A stretch of 17,034 bases of DNA from an uncultured Clostridiaceae bacterium. GTDB taxonomy: Bacteria; Bacillota; Clostridia; TANB77; CAG-508. The notes under the pieces were generated by a model that saw nothing but the letters and a program-made list of their open reading frames with translations, ran no database searches and was not told the DNA's origin. Of this stretch, positions 6,948 through 13,325 are shown one piece after another. Location: contig CAJKDR010000014.1 in the NCBI GenBank assembly GCA_905198755.1, positions 1 through 17,034 on the forward strand. The letters run 5' to 3'. Position numbers and translations under genes: made by a program. The first letter of the stretch is position 1, and each line of letters begins with the position of its first letter.

Positions 6948-7826
6948 TTATTTTATTTGTTTCATTACTTCTTCTGCAAAGTTTTCTTCTTTTTTCTCTA
7001 TTCCTTCACCTTTTTCAAATCTTGCAAATCTATTTATTTTTGCATTCTTTGAAGAAAGTAATTCTTTAACTTTTAAGTCTGGGTTTTTAACAAATTCTTG
7101 TTCTACTAAGCATATTTCACTATAGAATTTTCCAACTCTACCTTGAACTATTTTTTCAGCTATTGCTTCTGGTTTTCCTTCATTCATAGCTTGTGCTTTT
7201 AGAATTTCCATTTCTTTATCTAATCTTTCTTGTGGTACAGCTTCTCTGTCTAAGAATTCTGGTTTTGCTGCTGCTATTTGCATACATATATCTTTTGCAA
7301 GTTCTGCATCTCCATTTTCTATATCTACTAATACACCGATTTTTCCATCTCCATGTATATATTTTTCTACTAAACCGTTTGATTCGAATCTTTTGAATCT
7401 TCTTATAGTCATGTTTTCACCGATTTTAGCAATTTTGTCTGTTAAAACTTCTTTTACTGTTTTGTTTGAATCTTTTATTGATGTTTGTTCAAGTAATTCT
7501 TCAACATCTGCTGGATTTTCTTTTGCTATTTGTTCTGCAACATCTTCAACAAATGTTTTAAATTCTTCATTTTTTGCAACGAAGTCTGTTTCTGAGTTTA
7601 CTTCAACTACTGCTCCAACTTTTCCGTCTTCAGATACATATGCTGCAACAATTCCTTCTGCTGCTATTCTATCAGATTTTTTAGCTGCTTTAGCTATTCC
7701 TCTTTCTCTTAATAATTCAATAGCTTTTTCCATATCTCCATCTGTCTCTGTTAAAACTTTTTTACAGTCCATCATTCCTGCACCTGTTTTTTCTCTTAAA
7801 TCTTTTACTTGACTTGCTGTTATCAT
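6948..7826 (-). CDS. tsf: Translation elongation factor Ts
   Basis: The 292-residue protein is EF-Ts, the nucleotide exchange factor that releases GDP from EF-Tu in the cytoplasm. The N-terminal UBA-like domain is clear (ITASQVKDLREKTGAGMMDC, residues 2-21). The EF-Tu contact motif TDFVAKN lies at 80-86 within SETDFVAKNEEF, and the core dimerisation region follows. The ATG has an AAGGAGG site with normal spacing and the length is typical for Firmicutes. It lies downstream of rpsB in the conserved rpsB-tsf order, but the 114-base spacer is unusually rich in structure: a GC-rich hairpin repeat and a perfect palindrome. These may let tsf be expressed differently from rpsB. Confidence 0.98.
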   Translation of the reverse strand: MITASQVKDLREKTGAGMMDCKKVLTETDGDMEKAIELLRERGIAKAAKKSDRIAAEGIVAAYVSEDGKVGAVVEVNSETDFVAKNEEFKTFVEDVAEQIAKENPADVEELLEQTSIKDSNKTVKEVLTDKIAKIGENMTIRRFKRFESNGLVEKYIHGDGKIGVLVDIENGDAELAKDICMQIAAAKPEFLDREAVPQERLDKEMEILKAQAMNEGKPEAIAEKIVQGRVGKFYSEICLVEQEFVKNPDLKVKELLSSKNAKINRFARFEKGEGIEKKEENFAEEVMKQIK

Positions 7827-7850
7827 TAATTTTTCCTCCTTAATTTTATA

Positions 7851-7871
7851 TTAATGTGTATAACACATTAA
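7851..7871. promoter_or_regulatory. Perfect 21-bp palindrome before tsf
   Basis: TTAATGTGT (7851-7859) and ACACATTAA (7863-7871) are perfect complements around a 3-base centre. It lies just upstream of the tsf ribosome binding site. Its 14-base part GTATAACACATTAA (7858-7871) recurs exactly at the pyk promoter (16978-16991). It may be an operator or an mRNA hairpin. Confidence 0.45.
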
Positions 7872-7889
7872 AAATATTTATAATTTAAA

Positions 7890-7920
7890 ATAGGGCCGGA
7901 CAGAGTCGTCCGCCCCTACA
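7890..7920 (-). repeat. GC-rich palindromic intergenic repeat, short copy
   Basis: Arms 7891-7901 and 7908-7918 pair over 11 positions with one mismatch around a 6-base loop (AGAGTC). The element is GC-rich in very AT-rich surroundings. The 19-base word AGAGTCGTCCGCCCCTACA (7902-7920) is shared exactly with the longer copy at 15406-15486. On the minus strand TTTT follows the hairpin, so it could act as a partial terminator between rpsB and tsf. Confidence 0.75.
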
Positions 7921-7940
7921 ATCTTTTATATAATTGACTA

Positions 7941-8714
7941 TTATTCTTCTACAACTGCTTCTTCGTTTGATACAACTTCTTCAATTGATTCAGCTTCTTC
8001 TGTTGCTGTTTCTGGATTTAACTCCATAGCTTCTCCTTGTTTTCCTTCTATACAAGCATTTGCTATAACTTGTGCTATTAATTTTACAGAACGAATAGCA
8101 TCATCGTTTCCAGGTATAACATAATCAATATTTTCTGGGCTACAGTTTGTATCTACTAAACCAACAACTGGTATTCCTAATTTTTTAGCTTCTAATATAG
8201 CTATATTTTCTTTTTTAGGATCTACTATGAATAAAACACCTGGTATTTCTTCCATGTCTTTTATTCCTCCTAAGTTGTTTTCTAATTTAGCCATTTCTTT
8301 CTTTAATTTTATTACTTCTTTTTTAGGTAGAACTTCAAATGTTCCATCTTCTTGCATTGTTTCTAATGCTTTTAATCTTTCTACTCTTTTTCTGATAGTT
8401 TTGAAGTTTGTTAACATTCCTCCTAACCATCTTTGATCAACATAGTACATTCCAGAAGTTATTGCTGCTTCTTTCATACATTCTTGTGCTTGTTTTTTAG
8501 TTCCTACAAATAGAACTGTTTTTCCTTCTTCAACTTGTTCTTTAACGAAGTTATATGCTTCGTCTATTTTCTTTGAAGTCTTTTGTAAATCAATAATATG
8601 GATTCCGTTTCTAGCTTGGAATATGTATTCAGCCATTTTAGGATCCCATCTTCTAGTTTGATGTCCGAAGTGAACACCTGCTTCTAGTAATTGTTTCATT
8701 GCAACTACTGCCAT
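7941..8714 (-). CDS. rpsB: Ribosomal protein S2
   Basis: The 257-residue protein is S2 of the 30S subunit. Diagnostic stretches are MKQLLEAGVHFGHQTRRWDPKM (split by family as LLEAGVHFGH and RRWDPKM), IHIIDLQKT, FVGTKKQAQ, YVDQRWLGGMLTNF, FIVDPKKE and PVVGLVDTNCSPE. The C-terminus has a Glu/Ala-rich acidic tail of about 35 residues (EEVVSNEEAVVEE), common in clostridial S2. The reading frame is open for 11 more codons upstream, but the ATG of MAVVAMKQLL has an AAGGAGG site 8-9 bases before it and fits the family. A promoter candidate lies about 60 bases upstream. The gene is followed by tsf, the usual partner. Confidence 0.98.
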   Translation of the reverse strand: MAVVAMKQLLEAGVHFGHQTRRWDPKMAEYIFQARNGIHIIDLQKTSKKIDEAYNFVKEQVEEGKTVLFVGTKKQAQECMKEAAITSGMYYVDQRWLGGMLTNFKTIRKRVERLKALETMQEDGTFEVLPKKEVIKLKKEMAKLENNLGGIKDMEEIPGVLFIVDPKKENIAILEAKKLGIPVVGLVDTNCSPENIDYVIPGNDDAIRSVKLIAQVIANACIEGKQGEAMELNPETATEEAESIEEVVSNEEAVVEE

Positions 8715-8770
8715 TTTAAATTCCTCCTTTAGTTTTTTCTTCCACAAAGCTTACATTTTTGCTAACCTAT

Positions 8771-8799
8771 TTTATCTTTAAATAAGGCACTAACATCAA
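8771..8799 (-). promoter_or_regulatory. Candidate promoter for rpsB-tsf
   Basis: On the minus strand TTGATG (complement of 8794-8799), a 17-base spacer and GATAAA (complement of 8771-8776) lie between the cotJC terminator and rpsB. The -35 matches 4 of 6 and the -10 matches 4 of 6. Confidence 0.4.
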
Positions 8800-8838
8800 C
8801 TAACTTTATGTGATTATTATTAACTATGATATTATAAC

Positions 8839-8868
8839 AAAAAACTCTTACAAATGCAAGAGTTTTTT
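8839..8868 (-). terminator. Intrinsic terminator after cotJC
   Basis: A perfect 11-bp inverted repeat, AAAAAACTCTT (8839-8849) and AAGAGTTTTTT (8858-8868), has an 8-base loop. T runs follow on both strands, so it may work in both directions; only the minus direction has a gene to end. Confidence 0.85.
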
Positions 8869-8887
8869 ACTATTTTATTAAGTCTTT

Positions 8888-9529
8888 TTAATTGTTTTCA
8901 CATTTACAATTTTCTGTACTTATTTCTTGGTTCATATTATCCACTAAATTATTCATATAATATTTCTTTTGTGCTAATTTATCTTGTACTCCTCTTAATG
9001 CTTCACCAAATCTTTGAAAATGAACTACTTCTCTTTCTCTTAAATATCTTAAAACATCTACTACTTCTGGTTCATCAGAGCATAAGTCTATTAGTTTTTC
9101 ATATGTTGCTCTAGCTTTTTGTTCAGCTGCCAAGTCTTCTTGTAAATCAGCTATAGGATCGCCTTTTACTGCCAAGCAATTTGCATCAAACGGATATCCT
9201 GCTGCTGCTTGAGGATATACTCCCCAACCATGATCTGTATAGTAAGGGCCTAATCCTGCTTTTTCTATTTCTTCTGGTGAAGCTCCATCTGTTAATTGAT
9301 GCACTAACGCTCCAACCATTTCTAAGTGAGCCAATTCCTCTGTACCTATATCATTTAGTGTTGCTTTTGCTTTTTGATCTGGCATACCAAATCTTTGTGA
9401 TAAATATCTAAGTGATGCTCCAAGTTCTCCATCTGGTCCTCCATATTGTGATATTATTACTTTTGCTAATCTTGGATTTTTACATTTTATATTTATTGGA
9501 TATTGTAACATTTTGTTATATGTCCACAT
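8888..9529 (-). CDS. cotJC: Spore coat protein CotJC, manganese catalase family
   Basis: The 213-residue protein starts MWTYNKMLQYPINIKCKNP, the typical CotJC opening. It has the ferritin-like four-helix fold of dimanganese catalases. Metal-ligand candidates are all present: Glu35 (GELGAS), Glu65 and His68 (EELAHLEM), Glu136 (AAEQKAR) and His170 (EREVVHFQRF), so catalase activity in the coat is plausible. The frame is open 21 codons further, but that part lies over cotJB. The ATG chosen overlaps the cotJB stop in TAATG and has GAGGGGG about 8 bases upstream. The protein ends in a short Cys-containing tail (CKCENN). It is the third gene of a cotJA-cotJB-cotJC operon, expressed in the mother cell in known spore formers. 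Confidence 0.95.
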   Translation of the reverse strand: MWTYNKMLQYPINIKCKNPRLAKVIISQYGGPDGELGASLRYLSQRFGMPDQKAKATLNDIGTEELAHLEMVGALVHQLTDGASPEEIEKAGLGPYYTDHGWGVYPQAAAGYPFDANCLAVKGDPIADLQEDLAAEQKARATYEKLIDLCSDEPEVVDVLRYLREREVVHFQRFGEALRGVQDKLAQKKYYMNNLVDNMNQEISTENCKCENN

Positions 9530-9798
9530 TAAAAATTCCCCCTCTCCCATGGCCATGGCTCTTCTAGCCATCTCCATTTGTTGCATGGGCATTCTATTGT
9601 TAGTGGCCCATATATTTTTTGATATTTATCTCTTAATTCCTTAAACATTTTACAATATTCTCTGTGTAAGCAAAGTGCTTTTTCATCTTCTGGGTGAGTG
9701 TTTAGATATAATGATATATCTGTTATGGCAAATTGGTATGCTCGTATTTGCATTGCCATTTTTCTTCTATTTGTTTCATTTTCGCATTCTGTATTCAT
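9529..9798 (-). CDS. cotJB: Spore coat protein CotJB
   Basis: The 89-residue product matches the CotJB family in length and motifs: a helical N-terminal part (MAMQIRAYQFAITDISLYLNTHPED), then REYCKMFKELRDKYQKIYGPL and an aromatic C-terminus (NKWRWLEEPWPWE). CotJB is a small coat component needed with CotJA and CotJC for assembly of the CotJ proteins. Its ATG overlaps the cotJA stop (TAATG at 9796-9800) and its own stop overlaps the cotJC start in the same way, so all three are probably translationally coupled. A GGAGAGGGG site lies about 13 bases before the ATG. Confidence 0.95.
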   Translation of the reverse strand: MNTECENETNRRKMAMQIRAYQFAITDISLYLNTHPEDEKALCLHREYCKMFKELRDKYQKIYGPLTIECPCNKWRWLEEPWPWERGNF

Positions 9799-10154
9799 TA
9801 TTCATTACACCCCTCTCCTATTTTATTTGTAGCTTTTATATACTCCACTTCTTCTATAGATTGATTTGGGCAATAATTGCTAACTAATTCTGGAAATATT
9901 GTTCCATGTTTCAAACCTATTTCTGGTTTAAATACTTTATTCATTCTTTGTATTGGTACATAGCTTTGACCATACATTGGATTTTCTGGAAATACATTAA
10001 ATTCATCTTCAAATCCACAAGAGCAACTATCTTTCATTGAATCATAATAATTAAATACATCTGTACATTTAGTTTCCATTTCACATTCGTCGAATTTCAT
10101 ATTAGAACAGTTATGACAATGACGAGTGAAATAGCCATTATTTTTACAAAACAT
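9798..10154 (-). CDS. cotJA: Spore coat protein CotJA with Cys-rich N-terminal extension
   Basis: The 118-residue protein contains the CotJA core at residues about 62-100: YGQSYVPIQRMNKVF, then PEIGLKHGTIFPEL and NYCPNQS. Ahead of it lies an extension of about 50 residues with seven Cys (3, 13, 16, 24, 30, 44, 46) and several acidic residues. Bacillus CotJA is shorter (about 80 residues) and lacks such a part. The ATG has a strong AAGGAGG site and no better internal start exists, so the extension is probably real. As first gene of the operon it is likely under a sporulation sigma factor, but I could not define a convincing SigE or SigK promoter. The Cys-rich part may crosslink in the coat or bind metal; this is inference. 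Confidence 0.9.
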   Translation of the reverse strand: MFCKNNGYFTRHCHNCSNMKFDECEMETKCTDVFNYYDSMKDSCSCGFEDEFNVFPENPMYGQSYVPIQRMNKVFKPEIGLKHGTIFPELVSNYCPNQSIEEVEYIKATNKIGEGCNE

Positions 10155-10206
10155 TCTTATTCCTCCTTCATAATATATATTATTCTCATATGTTTAAAGA
10201 TGTAAC

Positions 10207-10236
10207 AAAAAAAGACAGATTTCTCTGTCTTTTTTT
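10207..10236 (-). terminator. Intrinsic terminator after desulfoferrodoxin gene
   Basis: A perfect 13-bp inverted repeat (10207-10219 with 10224-10236) has a 4-base loop and T runs on both sides. It can work in both directions. It ends the desulfoferrodoxin transcript and insulates the cotJ operon. Confidence 0.9.
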
Positions 10237-10265
10237 GTTTTTTATGTTGTCAAAATTCTCCGTCC

Positions 10266-10286
10266 CCATTGACCACCCATTGACCA
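10266..10286. repeat. Short direct repeat CCATTGACCA x2
   Basis: The 10-mer CCATTGACCA occurs at 10266-10275 and again at 10277-10286. It is preceded by a GC-richer word (CTCCGTCCCC). It lies between the desulfoferrodoxin stop and the terminator, in the 3' untranslated part. Confidence 0.5.
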
Positions 10287-10290
10287 TTTA

Positions 10291-10671
10291 CTATTTTATT
10301 GTTGTTTTCCATAATCCATGTTTATTGCAATAAGCATATAATGTTGCACCAGATATATATGGAAATCTAGTTTCCGTTGCTTGCTCTGGATATAATTTTA
10401 CACGAGTTATTCTATTTTCTGATGCTTGTGCAATCCACATTATATAATGTTCCTTTTCCATTGGATGTTCTACTTCTCCAACACTTACTACTATTTCATC
10501 TTCTAGTTTTTTGTATATTGGTATATGTTTTTCCGTTGCTGCATCTGTAGTATTAGCTTTCATTTCTTCCATTTTTCTACCACAACAAGTTATATGTTGT
10601 ACATCTCCATCAATTAATTCTATTATATTGTTACATATTGGACATTTTAAAAATTTTGCATTTTCTTTCAT
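10291..10671 (-). CDS. dfx: Desulfoferrodoxin (superoxide reductase)
   Basis: The 126-residue protein is a two-iron superoxide reductase that reduces superoxide to hydrogen peroxide in the cytoplasm of anaerobes. The N-terminal desulforedoxin domain has all four iron ligands (Cys10, Cys13, Cys29, Cys30). The catalytic domain has the square-pyramidal site ligands His49, His69, His75, Cys115 and His118, seen in EKHIP, VEHPMEKEHY and YCNKHGLW, and the Glu47-Lys48 pair used in catalysis. The ATG has a perfect AGGAGG site. A promoter lies at 10694-10721 and a strong terminator follows, so it is a single-gene unit. It sits next to a small 4Fe-4S protein that might be a redox partner, but that is only proximity. 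Confidence 0.96.
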   Translation of the reverse strand: MKENAKFLKCPICNNIIELIDGDVQHITCCGRKMEEMKANTTDAATEKHIPIYKKLEDEIVVSVGEVEHPMEKEHYIMWIAQASENRITRVKLYPEQATETRFPYISGATLYAYCNKHGLWKTTIK

Positions 10672-10693
10672 CTAAAACTCCTCCTTTTATTAA

Positions 10694-10721
10694 TATTATA
10701 CTATTATATAAAAAATTGTAA
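10694..10721 (-). promoter_or_regulatory. Promoter for desulfoferrodoxin
   Basis: On the minus strand TTTACA (complement of 10716-10721), a 16-base spacer and a perfect TATAAT (complement of 10694-10699) lie about 22 bases before the gene start. Confidence 0.6.
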
Positions 10722-10769
10722 ACAAGAAAATAAGTTATTATTTTGTTTCTACTTTATATATTGCATTTT

Positions 10770-10958
10770 TTAATCTAATACTAATGCTTTTTTAGGACAA
10801 AAATTTGAGCATTTGCCACATTTTATACATTTATCATAATCTATTTTTGGTGCTTCAAAGTCTTTTTGACTTAATGCTCCAACAGGGCAAACTTTTACAG
10901 CTGGGCATTTATGATCTTGAGGGCAATTTTCTATAATTATTTTTAATTTTTTATCCAT
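10770..10958 (-). CDS. Small 4Fe-4S ferredoxin-like protein
   Basis: The 62-residue protein has one complete [4Fe-4S] site, CIKCGKCSNFCP (Cys44, 47, 50, 54). Its N-terminal half, CPQDHKCPAVKVCPVGAL, keeps only three Cys (12, 18, 24) with altered spacing. Related small 4Fe-4S proteins of Clostridia share this CPQDHxCPAVKVCPVGAL pattern, so the missing fourth ligand is likely a family trait rather than damage. It is probably a cytoplasmic electron carrier or a redox-sensing partner; the partner is unknown. An AAAGGA site precedes the ATG. It lies 24 bases downstream of a thioredoxin remnant, which suggests that the pair once formed one unit. Confidence 0.85.
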   Translation of the reverse strand: MDKKLKIIIENCPQDHKCPAVKVCPVGALSQKDFEAPKIDYDKCIKCGKCSNFCPKKALVLD

Positions 10959-10982
10959 TAATAAGTCCTTTCTGTTTTTTAT

Positions 10983-11243
10983 TTATAATAAATTATTTAT
11001 TATATTATTTAATTCAGATTTTGAACAAAAACCAATGCTACTTTTTATGATTTTTCCGTTTTTTATAAATAAAAGAGTTGAAACACTCATTATGTTGTAT
11101 TTCATTGCTAAATTTTGATTTTCATCTACATTTACTTTACATACTTTAATGCTATTTGAATATTCATTTGCTATATCTGATATAATTGGAGATAGCATTT
11201 TACATGGTCCACGCCATGTGGCAAAAAAATCAATTTCCCTCAA
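10983..11243 (-). pseudogene. Truncated thioredoxin lacking its active site
   Basis: The frame encodes thioredoxin from the strand before the active site to the end: DFFATWRGPCKMLSP, DIANEYSNSIKVCKVNVDENQNLAMKYNI, VSTLLFIKNG. About 20-25 N-terminal residues are missing, and no ATG with a ribosome binding site exists; the only in-frame starts are TTG or weaker. The active site WCGPC is WRGPC (TGT to CGT), and the cis-Pro before the TLLF strand is Ser (CCA to TCA). Each change is a single transition and each removes a key residue for disulfide exchange. The break lies about 40 bases after the ABC permease stop, so a deletion probably joined the two. A non-catalytic product read from TTG is possible but unlikely. 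Confidence 0.75.
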
Positions 11244-11283
11244 AATTAGGATCTTTACTACCCTAGTTAGCAGACTATTTCAT

Positions 11284-12660
11284 CTACTTTGTATCAATTA
11301 ACAATTCCTTTGGATTCTTTTTTAAACTACTTATAGATGATATCACTAAAGATATTATAAGTACAAAAGACATAAATAAAATTACGTATATCATTGATTT
11401 GGGTAATATATTAATATCTAAGCTTGTTAAAGTTTTATTAAAACCGTCTACTTCTGCTCCTCCACCAAGTCCACTAGATGCCGATTGCTTTGCTATTTGT
11501 TTTGTTATATTTCCAGTAACTTTATTTAATATATTATTTCCTATTATGTTTCCTGTATAAACTGATAAGAAATATGAGCCTATATACGCAGGGATAGATA
11601 TAAATACTAATTCAATAACAAATTGTCCAAAAATTTTCAATTTTGATATTCCTAATGATAGAAAAATTGCTATTTCTTTTTTTCTAGCATTCATCCATAA
11701 AAGTAATAATAATGAAACTGTAATACCTGCAAATATTAATGAAGCAGCAAATAATTTGTTTGCTATTGAATATATACCAGATATTGATTGTTGTAGTGCT
11801 GGATAATTTGTTGAACTTTTAATTAAATTGTATTGTTTCCAATTTATATCAAGTTTTTTAATATTTTTAATAACTTGATCCAAATTTTTATCACCTTTTA
11901 CAAAAAATGTTGCATCTTGATATACTGCAGTATCTTCTGTATTTCCATAAACTTTTGCAGCTGTATCTAAATCTGTTATTAATGTATTTTCGTAAAGTTC
12001 TTGTGCAGAAGTCACACCACTTTTATTGTGACCATCAAAAATTCCTTTTATTTCTACTTCTAGTGTTTCATTTGCTCCTTTTTCATTATCTGCATCAAAT
12101 AAATTGGACTTAATTTTTATTTTGTCTCCAATTTTCAAATTGTTTTTTTCAGCTAAGTCTTTATGTATTAAAATCTTACTTTTGTCATTTTCTTCTAAAT
12201 GTTCTCCTTCTATTAATTTGTAAGCTCCTGACACAAATTTATTTTCTTTTGATGAATCATTAACTCCTGTTAGCATAACTGTTCTTTTAAAATTTTTTGC
12301 TCTTTCTGGTGATTGATTTGCAATTGTTTTTTTAGTTTCTATAATATCATTATCTACCAAATCAGCTACACTATTTATTCTCTTTACAAAAGAGGCAATA
12401 TCTTCAGATTCAGCTATTTTTTTTATATCTTCTCCTTTTATATTTCCTCCACCTCTAGGTGTTCCAAGATTAACTCTTCTATTTATTTCCATAGAAAAAC
12501 TATTTGTTATATTTTTAAAAGTTTCTTCTGAAGCTCTATTAGTAGCATCTTTAATTGCCAAACTAATCAGACTAAGTGTTGACATAGCCATAATAACTAA
12601 TAATATTATTATTGATTTTAAACTTTTTCTTGTTACATATGCAAAAGCATTCTTTATCAT
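11284..12660 (-). CDS. ABC transporter permease, Vex3-like (FtsX/MacB fold)
   Basis: The 458-residue protein has the FtsX/MacB layout: one N-terminal transmembrane helix (about residues 16-36), a large extracytoplasmic domain of about 250 residues, and three C-terminal helices (about 300-325, 345-370, 425-447) with the cytoplasmic segment RKKEIAIFLSLGISKLKIFGQF between the first two. From memory, its sequence is close to pneumococcal Vex3 (SFSMEINRRVNLGTPRGGG, VNDSSKENKFVSG, GGGAEVDGFNKTLTSLDI). The start is the ATG at 12658-12660, 7 bases after AGGAGG; a TTG just before it is in frame but too close to the site. It is the last gene of a permease-ATPase-permease operon, 11 bases after the ATPase. 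The exported substrate is unknown. The partner two-component system known from pneumococcus (VncRS) is not in the window. Confidence 0.88.
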   Translation of the reverse strand: MIKNAFAYVTRKSLKSIIILLVIMAMSTLSLISLAIKDATNRASEETFKNITNSFSMEINRRVNLGTPRGGGNIKGEDIKKIAESEDIASFVKRINSVADLVDNDIIETKKTIANQSPERAKNFKRTVMLTGVNDSSKENKFVSGAYKLIEGEHLEENDKSKILIHKDLAEKNNLKIGDKIKIKSNLFDADNEKGANETLEVEIKGIFDGHNKSGVTSAQELYENTLITDLDTAAKVYGNTEDTAVYQDATFFVKGDKNLDQVIKNIKKLDINWKQYNLIKSSTNYPALQQSISGIYSIANKLFAASLIFAGITVSLLLLLWMNARKKEIAIFLSLGISKLKIFGQFVIELVFISIPAYIGSYFLSVYTGNIIGNNILNKVTGNITKQIAKQSASSGLGGGAEVDGFNKTLTSLDINILPKSMIYVILFMSFVLIISLVISSISSLKKNPKELLIDTK

Positions 12661-12671
12661 CAATATACCTC

Positions 12672-13316
12672 CTAATTAATTTTACTTATCTCTCTTAATT
12701 TTTTGTCACTTAATTCTAAAATAATATCAGCAGAATTTGCAACTTCCTTACTATGTGTTACAACTATTACACATTTATTTCTCTCTTTAGCCAATTTTTT
12801 TAATATTTCTATTATTTCTCCTGCAGTGTCACTATCAAGATTTCCTGTAGGTTCGTCAGCTAGAATTATTGGTGCTTCTGATGCTAATGCTCTTGCTATG
12901 GCTACCCTTTGCTGTTGGCCACCAGATAATTTCATTATATTTCTATTTATCTGACTTTCATCAAGTCCCAATTTTAACAAAATATCTTCTGATGCCTTTT
13001 TATTTACTAATCTAACATTTTCTATTGGTGTTAAATAATCAATTAAATTATAATTTTGAAAAACTAATGTTATATTGTTTTTTCTATGATTACTATACCC
13101 TTTGTCCTCTATATTCTCATTTTTGAATAGAATTTGACCTTTTTGTGGTTTGTCTAGTCCTGCTAATAATGAAAGTAATGTTGACTTTCCTGCTCCTGAT
13201 TTTCCTATTATTGCATAAAATTGTCCAAGTTCAAACTTTTGATTTACTGATGACAAAATCTTCTCTTTTGAATTTGAATAATTATATGTTACATTTTTTA
13301 TTTCTAATATATCCAT
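12672..13316 (-). CDS. ABC transporter ATPase, Vex2/MacB/LolD type
   Basis: The 214-residue nucleotide-binding subunit has all motifs: Walker A GKSGAGKST (38-46), Q-loop Gln87 (VFQNYN), signature LSGGQQQR (130-137), Walker B IILADE (150-155), D-loop GNLD and H-loop His188 (VTHS). It belongs to the MacB/LolD group that energises FtsX-fold permeases on the inner face of the membrane. It lies between two permease genes (9 and 11 bases apart), so the transporter is probably a heterodimer of permeases with two copies of this subunit. A GGAGA site precedes the ATG. Confidence 0.95.
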   Translation of the reverse strand: MDILEIKNVTYNYSNSKEKILSSVNQKFELGQFYAIIGKSGAGKSTLLSLLAGLDKPQKGQILFKNENIEDKGYSNHRKNNITLVFQNYNLIDYLTPIENVRLVNKKASEDILLKLGLDESQINRNIMKLSGGQQQRVAIARALASEAPIILADEPTGNLDSDTAGEIIEILKKLAKERNKCVIVVTHSKEVANSADIILELSDKKLREISKIN

Positions 13317-13325
13317 TGCAATCTC

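Noticed and set aside
10155..10200. SigE or SigK promoter before cotJA
   Set aside because: A CATATGAGA stretch loosely resembles a -10 box but lacks the conserved T/A positions and a properly spaced -35.
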